DNA from: Flavihumibacter petaseus NBRC 106054
Lineage (GTDB): Bacteria; Bacteroidota; Bacteroidia; Chitinophagales; Chitinophagaceae
NCBI RefSeq assembly: GCF_000974785.1
Contig: NZ_BBWV01000003.1
Span: 124,001 to 188,000, forward strand
DNA length: 64,000 nt
Reading direction: 5' to 3'
Shown: positions 44,529 to 53,288 of the stretch, piece by piece
How positions within the stretch are numbered: position 1 is the first letter of the stretch
Layout of the letters: every line of letters starts with the position of its first letter
Program-made: the position numbers and the translations under genes
Notes under the pieces: model-generated
Database searches by the model: none
The model's input: only the letters and a program-made list of their open reading frames with translations
Told to the model about the DNA's origin: nothing

Positions 44529-45965
44529 ATGAATCGGAAAATTGATATGATGTTGATAAGATTTATCTTAATAACTATTTTTTTGATGCTTTCCGGAATA
44601 TTAATGAGTAGTTATTGTCAAAGTGATACAACAGCACTAAAAAAATACTACGTCGACAAAACAAAGAAGCGACCTGCTAGCAATAGCAGTTCAACCGCAA
44701 CAACCAAAGCAGCGACAGCAACAGCGCTGCTCGTCCCTCCTGGATGCTCAATAGTGGGTCCCAACTCAGCGAGTTACGGAAGTACGCTCTACAACTATGA
44801 ACTGGTCTGCGGAGATGGCACCCTCGCTGATTATTGGACGATTTCCTGCGGTACTATAGTAAACCTATATGCTGAGGGAATTGACGTGCGCTTCAATGTT
44901 ATAGGCTGTACCAGCTCAATTATCAGGGCTTATGATCCGTCAGGGGCGTTACTTGCTTCCAAAACGGTTACAGTTACTACATCGGCATTGGCCGGTGGTA
45001 CCATCAGTAACCCGACGCAATCCATCAGTTGTGGCAACATTCCCGCACAGATCCTGGCATCGGTGGCTACCGGCGGTATTTGTTCACCCACCTACGGTTA
45101 CCAATGGCAGCAATCGTCCGACAACGTAACGTTTACAGATATTGCCGGTGCAACCACCCAAAACTATCAACCGCCCGCCCTGAGCGCAACTACTTATTTC
45201 CGGAGGATGGTGACCTGCGGTTGCACCTCCTGTAAAATCGAAAGTCTTTTACCAGGAGAATTGTTTACATCAGCAGATCAGCATCACAATGAACAACCTA
45301 ATGGGCCTAACACCGGTATAATGGAGGAATCTTCTGAGGATGCCTCCACCTATTTTGATGAAGTAGCCTATACGACCAATACCGCGACAGTTACAGTAAC
45401 AGCCATCACCGGCGGTGGAACCATCAGCAATCCCACCCAAAGCATTGCCTACAATGCGAGTCCGGCGCAAATCCTGGCCAGCGCAGCAACCGGGGGGACT
45501 GCCAGCTACCAGTGGCAGCAATCTACCAACGGGACAACCTATACCGACATATCCGGAGCGACCAGCCAGAACTACCAGCCGGGTAACCTGACTATAACTA
45601 CTTATTTCAAACGGAAATCCAGTTGCGGTGCAACAGTGTTGTATACGACCAATGGAGCGACGGTCACAGTGGCCATTCCACCATTCAATGGTGGCTGTAT
45701 CACCAGCGGCAGCCAGACGATCGCTTCCGGCGCTACGCCGGCCACCATCGTGGCGTCATTGCCCACGGGGGGTACCTGTGGCAGTAGTTATACATACCAA
45801 TGGATGAGTTCGACGGACAATATTTACTTTTCGAACATCAGCGGTGCTGTGTCACAGAACCTGACCTTCAGCAGTGGTATAACCAAAACGACGTACTACC
45901 AGCGTAAGGTAACCTGCAGCGGACAGACGATTGTTACAACCAGTACTGTGGTTACCGTGAATTAA
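44529..45965 (+). CDS. Secreted repeat protein (Ig-like repeats)
   Basis: A 478-residue protein with a signal peptide and a Ser/Thr/Ala-rich linker, then three repeats of about 85-110 residues. Each repeat carries GGTISNPTQSI or GSQTIASG, then PAQILAS, a TGG turn, YQWQQSxxNxxF or similar, a GAxxQNYQP segment and TTYFxRK. Paired Cys occur in some repeats. Such immunoglobulin-like adhesion repeats are common in Bacteroidota surface proteins. An acidic His/Asn insert in the second repeat (HHNEQPNGPNTGIMEESSED) breaks the pattern. Confidence 0.65.
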   Translation: MNRKIDMMLIRFILITIFLMLSGILMSSYCQSDTTALKKYYVDKTKKRPASNSSSTATTKAATATALLVPPGCSIVGPNSASYGSTLYNYELVCGDGTLADYWTISCGTIVNLYAEGIDVRFNVIGCTSSIIRAYDPSGALLASKTVTVTTSALAGGTISNPTQSISCGNIPAQILASVATGGICSPTYGYQWQQSSDNVTFTDIAGATTQNYQPPALSATTYFRRMVTCGCTSCKIESLLPGELFTSADQHHNEQPNGPNTGIMEESSEDASTYFDEVAYTTNTATVTVTAITGGGTISNPTQSIAYNASPAQILASAATGGTASYQWQQSTNGTTYTDISGATSQNYQPGNLTITTYFKRKSSCGATVLYTTNGATVTVAIPPFNGGCITSGSQTIASGATPATIVASLPTGGTCGSSYTYQWMSSTDNIYFSNISGAVSQNLTFSSGITKTTYYQRKVTCSGQTIVTTSTVVTVN

Positions 45966-46007
45966 TCGGCATTGGAATGTAGTTGATGTCGATTGCCCGG
46001 ACCTCGG

Positions 46008-46070
46008 CTTGCCGATTTGGGCATACAACGCCTCGATCAGCTTGTCCTTCTCTTTTCCACGGTCGCAGGC
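46008..46070 (-). pseudogene. Remnant of an IS3-family transposase OrfA
   Basis: On the minus strand this short stretch reads CDRGKEKDKLIEALYAQIGK, the conserved leucine-zipper-like end of IS3-family OrfA proteins (KLIEALYAQIGxL). The similarity stops at the following PRSG, and no OrfB is present. It lies between the repeat-protein gene and the 3' end of the next minus-strand gene, marking an old insertion at the edge of the accessory island. Confidence 0.45.
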
Positions 46071-46074
46071 AATA

Positions 46075-46719
46075 TTATGCTTTCAACTCATACCACCACT
46101 CGGCTTTCGCCTTACCTAATTTCGGGACCTTATCGTTTTTCAACTTGGTTGGCGTTCCGTAGTCATCATAATACCCGTTCGATACCGCTACAACATGCGT
46201 CGGACTATATAAGATCAATGCTTTCGCGGTCCTGATATAGGGTAAGTGCTTTTTTTTGAAGTCCGTTATTTCGTCATTTCTTGTCAGACCTAGAAATAAG
46301 TACAAATGGTCGGTATTAAAAGGATGTTTTTTGCCAAACCCGAACTGCAGTAGTTTTTTTGCTTTTGATATTTTGAAGTGTTGGTCTCTGAATCCGATTT
46401 CATGCAGATACTTAACCATAATAGCGTAGCAAATTTTGACGTATTTTTTCAGTCGTTTCAGGTCTTTTTGTTTATTCCCCGATGTATACCGACTATAGAC
46501 AAATGAACAGCCTTTATAAAGTTGGTCGACTTCCAGTGTTGTAAGGTTCAGGCTTTCTCCGTTGCGTAACCTGACTAAATAGTTTTTGTTGGTCTTCCTT
46601 AGAGAAAATATTTTACCGATACCATATTGCAGGATGGCCGTCTTAATCACTGCAACAACAGCACAATTGTATGCTTCCGGATGTTGCCAGAAACTTTCCA
46701 TTATAAAACGGTCGGTCAT
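46075..46719 (-). CDS. Possible papain-like cysteine hydrolase
   Basis: A 214-residue protein. The start MTDRFIMESFW at 46719 follows the stop of the previous gene after one base, so it is preferred over a longer frame. A Cys in YNCAVVAVIKTAI heads a helix and a His lies in PTHVVAVSNGYYDDYG, the Cys-helix / His-strand order of papain-like folds. The middle is Lys-rich and helical. Family not recognised; the enzyme call is inference from two motifs. Confidence 0.5.
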   Translation of the reverse strand: MTDRFIMESFWQHPEAYNCAVVAVIKTAILQYGIGKIFSLRKTNKNYLVRLRNGESLNLTTLEVDQLYKGCSFVYSRYTSGNKQKDLKRLKKYVKICYAIMVKYLHEIGFRDQHFKISKAKKLLQFGFGKKHPFNTDHLYLFLGLTRNDEITDFKKKHLPYIRTAKALILYSPTHVVAVSNGYYDDYGTPTKLKNDKVPKLGKAKAEWWYELKA

Positions 46720-46720
46720 G

Positions 46721-47941
46721 TTATTCCCAGTAGAAGTCATCAGGATAGCCGGGTTGCTCATTTAAATCTATTTCCAACTCCGTTCCATCTTCAGTCAATG
46801 CACCTGCAGTAAAAGCTTCATAAGCAACCAGGGGAATCTCGGCAATGCCTTTTTCGTTCACTTTTGCGTACACCGTATCATTTTTAAAGCCAAGGCTATC
46901 GTGAACAAAAAATGCCACCCATCCTTTAAGCGTTGGACTATTCTCATCTGCGTAAACCCGAATCCTGATATCGAAGAACTTAACATATAGTTTGCTCGCA
47001 GTAACTGTTGCTTCAATCTTTTTGCCGCCATTTTCTACTTTGCCTCCCCACCGGTTTTTTTGCATGTCATCGGATACGGTTACTGGTTTGGCAGCCAGTT
47101 TTTCTGCTACCATTTTAGTAAACTCAGGTGTAGCTCCTTCGCCCAAAGCTGTTTTTTCATCAAGCTGGTCAATATCCACAACATCTGCATCCATTTGAAC
47201 TGCATTTTGAGAGGCAATTGAGGAAATTGTATTGGTAAGCGCTGTTTCCTGTCCTTTTATTTGCTCCAGTTGAGTTTGCTTCTTTTCCAGGAGCGCCTCT
47301 TTCTGCTCTACAGCATTCTCGAGCTGTTCTTTTTTCTTTTCAAATGTGGTAATTTCACTTAATCTCTTTCGGCTTACAGTTAGAATCAAAGCGAAGTTTA
47401 TCCTGGTCCATAAATAGCTGATGACAAACCCAATGGCAACAAAGAAAATAATGAGACCATAAGCCCATGAATAGTAGGCGCAACCTGATTTACAATCCTG
47501 TAATAAAAATGATGCTGCTATACTGCGTGCGGATACGTCCAGCAGGTACTGAATTTTATCAAATTGAACTAAAGTTATGCCCACTATTATTTTGGTCAGC
47601 CAATCCGATATTTCTTCCAGGTTGGTATTGTCATCATACCAGGAGTTTGGGTTTTCATTTCCGGGTTTGTACCGAAAAGTTCCACTTCTGGGGATAGCGA
47701 ATAGAAATCCAACAATGGCGCCTCCTAATAAATAGGCACCGCTTATCATTAGCAATCCAGCTATAGCAGTAAGTGCCTGGTTGAAAGAGTATTTTGCCCA
47801 GAAAGCAAACAGGATGAGCAATACCAGTAGAATAATTACCGCGTTGAGAAACACAAACAGACCATATAAGGTCTCGTCTATTTTTGATTCTTCTTTTTCA
47901 CGTTTGAGGTCATCGGAAGATTTTGTGAATTTGAAGCTCAT
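46721..47941 (-). CDS. Membrane protein with coiled coil and C-terminal pYEATS domain
   Basis: A 406-residue protein. Three to four membrane helices lie in residues 25-180 (for example ALTAIAGLLMISGAYLLGG and YGLIIFFVAIGFVISYLW). A coiled coil follows at about 190-235 (EKKKEQLENAVEQKEALLEK), then a linker and a C-terminal domain from about 300: VKFFDIRIRVYADENSP, WVAFFVHDSLGF, YEAFTAGALTEDGTELEIDL, ending DDFYWE. The strand pattern and the GAFTxGA-like and ELEIDL ends match prokaryotic YEATS (pYEATS) domains, known mostly from predicted conflict and signalling systems. It sits in the middle of a degradative-enzyme operon. Confidence 0.7.
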   Translation of the reverse strand: MSFKFTKSSDDLKREKEESKIDETLYGLFVFLNAVIILLVLLILFAFWAKYSFNQALTAIAGLLMISGAYLLGGAIVGFLFAIPRSGTFRYKPGNENPNSWYDDNTNLEEISDWLTKIIVGITLVQFDKIQYLLDVSARSIAASFLLQDCKSGCAYYSWAYGLIIFFVAIGFVISYLWTRINFALILTVSRKRLSEITTFEKKKEQLENAVEQKEALLEKKQTQLEQIKGQETALTNTISSIASQNAVQMDADVVDIDQLDEKTALGEGATPEFTKMVAEKLAAKPVTVSDDMQKNRWGGKVENGGKKIEATVTASKLYVKFFDIRIRVYADENSPTLKGWVAFFVHDSLGFKNDTVYAKVNEKGIAEIPLVAYEAFTAGALTEDGTELEIDLNEQPGYPDDFYWE

Positions 47942-47975
47942 CGTTTTGGGTTTTAGGTTCTGAAAACTAATTTGG

Positions 47976-48842
47976 CTATTCGACCTTCGTGAAATGATCT
48001 GTAAACAGGAGAGTTTGTCTGTGTTTATTAATATTATCCCGCATTAATGTTACCTGATCTTTGGTGAACATCTTTCTGCAACCTGAGTAGTCCATGAAAT
48101 TGTTATAGTTGGAAGGTTCTCCCGGAGTGCATGATTTGTCAACAGCATTCCCGAAAGGTGGCGGGCAGGTTTCACACTTGGCATCAAGTTCGGTGGCTTC
48201 TTTCTGGGCCGGAGTATCCCGAAGTCCATCTCCTGTTGAACAGCTTTCTGCGTCTCCGGTGGCATTGCCTGTTCCCCAGGGATGCAGTAAGCCAAGCCAA
48301 TGCCCAACTTCATGCGTAAAGATCCTGTATCCATGCCCCACCCATTTGAATTCTACATAAACCGCGTCTTTTCTGGGAAATTCCCAGGGTGTATCGCTGG
48401 GCGAAAAACTCCCTGGTATGTTGCCGATATAGATGTTTAGATATCGTTCATGGTTAATGATGCGGCTTTTATTGTACAACTTTGACCTGTTGTTTTTATT
48501 GATGCGTTTAATTCCAGGCTCGCCACCTTCCTGAATAATAGTGTCTGCCAGGTAGAATTCTATGTCTGGATTTGCAATCTTTGGCTTGTAGATGGGGAGC
48601 ACGCCAGAAGTGTCTGCATTCAATAACAGGAAGTCATCATGCAGGTCTTTTAGTTCATTAAGAATCGTTTGTCTGGAAATATTTTCAATGGTATTTTCTC
48701 TGTCATTTTCAGCTTGATGGGCTCTGTCAGTATAAATAACGTGGACTATGATTGGGATTCGTATCGTCTGGCTGTATGAAATGTTTGCTGTCGCCAGAAT
48801 ACTTGCTGATAGTATCAATAAAAGTTGGCTCACCTTTTTCAT
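47976..48842 (-). CDS. Secreted M43 (pappalysin/cytophagalysin-like) zinc metalloprotease
   Basis: A 288-residue protease with a signal peptide (KKVSQLLLILSASILATAN). The zinc-binding motif HEVGHWLGLLH is complete, followed by a Cys-rich insert and the NNFMDYSGCRKMFTKDQV segment carrying the Met-turn. This is the M43 pattern (HExxHxxGxxH plus SxMxY-like turn). A frame from 48884 overlaps the upstream gene by 8 bases; the shorter start is used because of the signal peptide. Family members cleave extracellular proteins. Confidence 0.85.
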   Translation of the reverse strand: MKKVSQLLLILSASILATANISYSQTIRIPIIVHVIYTDRAHQAENDRENTIENISRQTILNELKDLHDDFLLLNADTSGVLPIYKPKIANPDIEFYLADTIIQEGGEPGIKRINKNNRSKLYNKSRIINHERYLNIYIGNIPGSFSPSDTPWEFPRKDAVYVEFKWVGHGYRIFTHEVGHWLGLLHPWGTGNATGDAESCSTGDGLRDTPAQKEATELDAKCETCPPPFGNAVDKSCTPGEPSNYNNFMDYSGCRKMFTKDQVTLMRDNINKHRQTLLFTDHFTKVE

Positions 48843-48876
48843 ATTAGCGTCCATAATATTGGTGTCGAATTGGTTT

Positions 48877-49623
48877 TTAGCCATTAGGCATTTGAAACTC
48901 TTGTGGAAATTTTTGTTGGATTAAGTTCTCAGCCTTTATTAGCATATTTGAAACTGCGTTTATTTCAAATTCAATGCCCAATTCTTCTAATGCTTTTTGC
49001 GTTTTACGGCCAATAAGCCCATCCAGGTTTCCAATATTTTTGCCTAACCGGATCAAGCAGGATTGAAGGGCAGCTTCGCTTTGATTTTCACCAAATGCGT
49101 CAACTAATATGCCATCGGAGAGAATAGCACTTGCAGCCGCTGCAGTGTAAGGTTTGAAATTAGTTCCGTGTTTGTCAGCGTAGTATTGATAGACAATTTG
49201 ATGGCTTCCCCTGCAGTCAAAATGCCATGCCTCGTCAAGCGTAGATTTCGGTTCTTTGATGATTGGTATCACGCCGAATTGGGCTGCTATTTTCCAGAAT
49301 TCAGACAGACGCATTTTTAGTGCACCCAGATCGAGGTCGAACGCCCGTCCTGCTTCGTGGAAGCTGCCTCCTGGTGGGGGGCTGAAAGCTTCTTTTTTTC
49401 CTGATATATAATCCTGGTAGGATTGCCACTGCATATCCCGGCTACGGAATAGATCACTTAGAATTAGTTTGCCACCATTTTTCGCGACAGCCTGGGCGAT
49501 TTTATAAATGGCATTGTAGGTGTCCGGAGTACATTTTGCCATCCTGCTCGGCAGCGGGAGCCGGTCGCCTAATTTGTTTTTATAGATGGATAAGATTTCA
49601 ATCGACAACAATGGAGATTTCAT
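48877..49623 (-). CDS. M15-family peptidase with peptidoglycan-binding-like C-terminus
   Basis: A 248-residue protein with the D,D-/L,D-carboxypeptidase fold of family M15: LILSDLFRSRDMQ, the zinc site SFHEAGRAFDLDL, and EAWHFDC. The expected His, Asp and His ligands are present. The last 80 residues (ALQSCLIRLGKNIGNLDGLI, RKTQKALEELGIE) resemble a peptidoglycan-binding domain. No signal peptide is visible, which is unusual for a wall enzyme unless it is delivered by lysis or a dedicated system. Confidence 0.8.
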   Translation of the reverse strand: MKSPLLSIEILSIYKNKLGDRLPLPSRMAKCTPDTYNAIYKIAQAVAKNGGKLILSDLFRSRDMQWQSYQDYISGKKEAFSPPPGGSFHEAGRAFDLDLGALKMRLSEFWKIAAQFGVIPIIKEPKSTLDEAWHFDCRGSHQIVYQYYADKHGTNFKPYTAAAASAILSDGILVDAFGENQSEAALQSCLIRLGKNIGNLDGLIGRKTQKALEELGIEFEINAVSNMLIKAENLIQQKFPQEFQMPNG

Positions 49624-49679
49624 AATATCAGGTATGAAGGTGATGTCTGTGATTGTTGCTTTAAATCCACTTTGGTCAC

Positions 49680-50498
49680 TTACATATCGAGCCAGTCTCT
49701 GGCTTTTCGTTTATCTGACGGACTTGGGCGGTCGTCGACGTTGGTTATCTGGAATTTTTCCTGGTAATATTTCGGGATCAGACTGGTATTTAACCCCAAA
49801 CCAGCAGCCGTTTTCAGTGCATCTACAATACTTGCTCTTTCACCTACCTGTTGATAAACAAAGATTAACGTTCGGTCGTCTGCTATTGGATCTATACTTG
49901 TTTCTGAGGGAACCTGAATTCTTAAAGGCTTGTAGATGACACCAACCGGATCTTTTTTGACGGCGAAAGCGCGTATCTGATCTCCGATCGCTAATATTTC
50001 TTTATAGGATTTGATGTTGAGATCTATTGGTGCCGGCAGGAGGTCGAAAAGTACACTATCCGATATGCCGATACAGTCAATATTAAATTCAGCATCAAGG
50101 TAACCGAGTTGGGCTGCAGCGGCAACCGCCCCCCAGTTAATGTTGAGCCCAAACTCGGCGTTTTTAATGACTATAGTCAACCGTAGTCCGTATCCCCACC
50201 AGGTACCTTTTATCAGATCACTGTTCTGATTCGGGTCTCTCGAAAGTTTATAGACTATTGAATCATGTATAAATGTTGTTGTACCGTGACTTGCCTCGAT
50301 ACCACCAATAGCTGCAATTTCCAGTTTAGAGGATGTTGACAGATTATACCTGTATTCTTCGCCAAAATAGCTGGGTGCGCCTGTGGCATATTGTAAAGCA
50401 TCAGGTCTTGGAGAATTTGTGTATTGTTTAAGTGAAATAAATTCACCTGTATCATTCAAGAGAGGATTTACAGGAATCACTTTTAAAAGAGGAGGCAT
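49680..50498 (-). CDS. Unrecognised protein, paralogue of its upstream neighbour
   Basis: A 272-residue soluble protein. The central part is strand-rich (YGLRLTIVIKNAEFGLNINW, FNIDCIGISDSVLF and LLPAPID), and the C-terminal third is helical. The neighbouring 274-residue protein shows the same layout with GLGIEIELKVTN, a Gly/Ala segment and LLPPIG at matching positions, so the two are probably diverged copies. Family unknown. Ten bases separate the two genes. Confidence 0.6.
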   Translation of the reverse strand: MPPLLKVIPVNPLLNDTGEFISLKQYTNSPRPDALQYATGAPSYFGEEYRYNLSTSSKLEIAAIGGIEASHGTTTFIHDSIVYKLSRDPNQNSDLIKGTWWGYGLRLTIVIKNAEFGLNINWGAVAAAAQLGYLDAEFNIDCIGISDSVLFDLLPAPIDLNIKSYKEILAIGDQIRAFAVKKDPVGVIYKPLRIQVPSETSIDPIADDRTLIFVYQQVGERASIVDALKTAAGLGLNTSLIPKYYQEKFQITNVDDRPSPSDKRKARDWLDM

Positions 50499-50508
50499 AT
50501 GACTGCAA

Positions 50509-51333
50509 TTAGTTGTTGATTAATTTTTTGGCAGCATCTTTAGATGTGCTGGTTGGTTTTTCATTGAGCGATTTGACACCGCATCGGGCATAGACATATT
50601 GTATCGCATCTTCGTTGTATCGTCCTGGTGATGATCGTGCTGACAGTACAGCATCAGATAATGTTTGGTCATCTAGTAACCTTTTCGCGGCGAAATAGTA
50701 GGAAGCTGCATTTGCTCCATTACTATTCATTGGTGCTTCATCTAAAAGGATTTCTATGGCCACCAGGTCAATATTTCCATTAGCTGATTTGTATAGTTGT
50801 TTGAGTTTGTTAACCAGTAGTTTGAACTTTTCAATGGCTTCCGAATTAAATTGACCAATGGGAGGGAGTAATGTGTTGAAATCGCCATCAGGGAGAGATC
50901 GGATATGGTATTTGTAAGAAGCATCAGCCAGCTCCATGTCTATTGCAGCGCCAATAGATGCAAAACCTCCTTTAATGGATGTTTTTAAATTGGTGACTTT
51001 CAATTCAATTTCAATTCCCAATCCGAAACGCTCAGCAATGATTGACGAGCCACTTCCTTTCGTGAACCTGTATTTGTCCGAGAAAGCTCCCAGAAAATAG
51101 GTATAGGTGAAATCGTCATAACTTCCGTCACCCTTAAAGAATGGAGATATACTGATGGCGGTATTGAAATTTTTGGATACCTGCCGTTGATAAGTTTTGA
51201 ATTCTGTCAACGTTTTGTCATCATTAGGTATCGTTTCATTTGACAATTCTTCTATTCGATTTAGGATAGTTTTGTCGTTGCCGGTCAATGAAGACACAAT
51301 AGCTTTATCGATGGGAAGCCATTTGGTTGCCAT
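50509..51333 (-). CDS. Unrecognised protein, paralogue of its downstream neighbour
   Basis: A 274-residue soluble protein: helical N-terminus (KTILNRIEELSNETIPND), strand-rich centre with YTYFLGAFSDKYRFTKGSGS, GLGIEIELKVTN and IKGGFASIGAAIDMELAD, then helical C-terminus with VAIEILLDEAP and RLLDDQTLSDAVLSARSS. The central and late parts line up with the next gene. No family recognised. Part of the minus-strand operon of degradative enzymes. Confidence 0.6.
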   Translation of the reverse strand: MATKWLPIDKAIVSSLTGNDKTILNRIEELSNETIPNDDKTLTEFKTYQRQVSKNFNTAISISPFFKGDGSYDDFTYTYFLGAFSDKYRFTKGSGSSIIAERFGLGIEIELKVTNLKTSIKGGFASIGAAIDMELADASYKYHIRSLPDGDFNTLLPPIGQFNSEAIEKFKLLVNKLKQLYKSANGNIDLVAIEILLDEAPMNSNGANAASYYFAAKRLLDDQTLSDAVLSARSSPGRYNEDAIQYVYARCGVKSLNEKPTSTSKDAAKKLINN

Positions 51334-51454
51334 GCGGGGTGGGTTTAGGTTGTTGCTTAACAGTTTCTAAGATTGCATTTTAATTTGATCCGTGGTAGGG
51401 GATTATTACGGATAATTAAACTAAAGAAGTTAGTAGATATCTGCCGATTTCTTT

Positions 51455-52042
51455 TCAGCCTACCTTTAATAGGTTGTAGGGGATGTCTGTGCTCTTCCAC
51501 TCCTTGCCAAAATATTCCTGTGCAAGGGCTGTGACAGTATTGATGAACTCTTTCCATTGGTCGGGGTAAATGGTTTGGCAACCTACGCTTGAAACTTTTT
51601 CATAACCACCTCTATGAATATTGATTCCATGGTTGCCGGTATCCGGACCTGTTTGATCTCTTTCGACTGTAACAGGACCACCTCGCTGACATAGCGCGGG
51701 GTAATGGGGAGCACCGCTTACCGGGCGGTGGTCATCTAATCTGTAAACTGTCCATATTCCTGGCAGTAAGGTTGGCATTCCTTTTTTATATACTGCCGGA
51801 TCTGTATTTGCGTTGAAAGCGAGAAAGATGCGATTCGTGATGATAAAAAGGGCGTCGTCGTAGATACCCCTGTCATTTCTTGTCGGGTCTCCCATTGATT
51901 GAAGATAGTAGCCACGCAAGCCTACTACCCAGATAGGGTGTTTTTCGAAATCCAAAGGCGCTTGTCGGTCCTTGCATAAATTAATTAGTTCTGTATCGGT
52001 CATCCTGGGTCTCATGTCTGGGACAAAACCATAAGTAGGCAT
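51455..52042 (-). CDS. L,D-transpeptidase-like protein
   Basis: A 195-residue protein. The C-terminal half has GINIHRGGYEKVSSVGCQTI, a His followed after a dozen residues by Ser-Ser-x-Gly-Cys, as in Cys-dependent L,D-transpeptidase (YkuD-like) and related phage-type proteins; the early WVVGLRGYYLQSMGD and FIITNRIFLAFNANTD strands fit that fold. No signal peptide. It would act on cross-links or stem peptides of peptidoglycan. It leads the operon that follows on the minus strand. Confidence 0.65.
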   Translation of the reverse strand: MPTYGFVPDMRPRMTDTELINLCKDRQAPLDFEKHPIWVVGLRGYYLQSMGDPTRNDRGIYDDALFIITNRIFLAFNANTDPAVYKKGMPTLLPGIWTVYRLDDHRPVSGAPHYPALCQRGGPVTVERDQTGPDTGNHGINIHRGGYEKVSSVGCQTIYPDQWKEFINTVTALAQEYFGKEWKSTDIPYNLLKVG

Positions 52043-52298
52043 AATTGGAGTTATTTAGTCGGTTTATTGAAGGGGTTTGTATGACAATGGAGGATTGACT
52101 GATTTTGGCATCGGGTCGTAGCAGGTTTTGGGTTGTTTCGAAAGCAGGGCAGGGGACTATTTGATCTGTTCAGATGAAGTTTTAAAAATGGGTAAATAGT
52201 TCGAAAAAAAGTTCAGTATTAATACCCTTGACAATGCGACAATAATGTTTTATTATATAGTCGGTATATTGGAAGTGGTTGTGCACGAGGATCTCTAA

Positions 52299-53288
52299 CT
52301 ACAAAGCTGATTTTTGTTTTTCAAGGAAGGCTATCAGGTCAGATTCATTGGGAAAACCTTGTTGATCCAGCCACATCAGAATTCTTTTCTGGATATTAGC
52401 CTGGGAATATGGTTTTTCGGGGTTGTAATTCCTTGAACCCGGTATTATACAAATGACAACGTCACCGCTAATCGTTAGATTATTGGTATCTTTTCTTTTT
52501 ACAGGGAATGTGTCTTTCCCCTTTAGTTTCATGTTTAGAATGACTGATCCTTCCCCCAGATTACCGGCCGGACCCACGTCACCTACGATAGCGTAGACTA
52601 GTTTCTTGTTTTTCGTATTATAGGCGATCGCCAAATCTCCTACTGATCCTCCGTAAGTTCTGATTGGATTTTTAGCGTTCTTTCCGTTTTTTGCTAAAAC
52701 AATAGTTGGAACTTCAAAGGGATTCACCTGGTCATTGCAGCTACATTCTCCCTTGTTGGTTGTTAAATTATTTTTTAATGCTGTGGCAGATGCGTAGTAC
52801 CCTTTGTAGGGCCCTGAGGTCAAAATGCAAGGTTTCCCTTTTGATTCAACCAACACGTTTTTCCAGGCAATTCTATATCCCGGTAGTATACTATCATAAT
52901 TAGCGTCTCGCCACTGTTCGATTACCGAGTACGCTTCTGCCGCCATTTTTGACCTTTCCGGTTTTGAGTATTTCGTAAGTGGTCTTGGAACGCTTAAGTT
53001 TATATTGTCCCTGGAACGATACACAAATACTGCATTGAGTATTGAGTTTAAAGCTATAGAATCACCTCTGAGATCCTGTGGATGATAAGAAGTGGGAATG
53101 CCATCGGTGTTTACCTTTAAATCGGTTTTAAACAGTATCAGTTTGTCTTCCCTTTGATTTTTAAAAAGATAGATTGTTTTTTGTTCAGGGGTAAATATGC
53201 TGGAATCAATGATGGAAAAGGTTTGCGCCTGACCGGCGCAGGCGAACAGAATAAATGCCATGAGCGGTGTGATAGTTCTATATTTCAT
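52299..53288 (-). CDS. Secreted GH75 (chitosanase)-like protein
   Basis: A 329-residue protein with a signal peptide (ITPLMAFILFACAGQAQ). The C-terminal half has PTIVLAKNGKNAKNPIRTYG, SVGDLAIAYN, and VYAIVGDVGPAGNLGEGSV, which follows the GH75 chitosanase pattern of GDxGP followed by GE; the Asp and Glu are candidate catalytic residues. The N-terminal 100 residues are a separate strand-rich part. The substrate could be chitosan or a wall polymer. It is 256 bases upstream of the L,D-transpeptidase-like gene and may have its own promoter. Confidence 0.65.
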   Translation of the reverse strand: MKYRTITPLMAFILFACAGQAQTFSIIDSSIFTPEQKTIYLFKNQREDKLILFKTDLKVNTDGIPTSYHPQDLRGDSIALNSILNAVFVYRSRDNINLSVPRPLTKYSKPERSKMAAEAYSVIEQWRDANYDSILPGYRIAWKNVLVESKGKPCILTSGPYKGYYASATALKNNLTTNKGECSCNDQVNPFEVPTIVLAKNGKNAKNPIRTYGGSVGDLAIAYNTKNKKLVYAIVGDVGPAGNLGEGSVILNMKLKGKDTFPVKRKDTNNLTISGDVVICIIPGSRNYNPEKPYSQANIQKRILMWLDQQGFPNESDLIAFLEKQKSAL

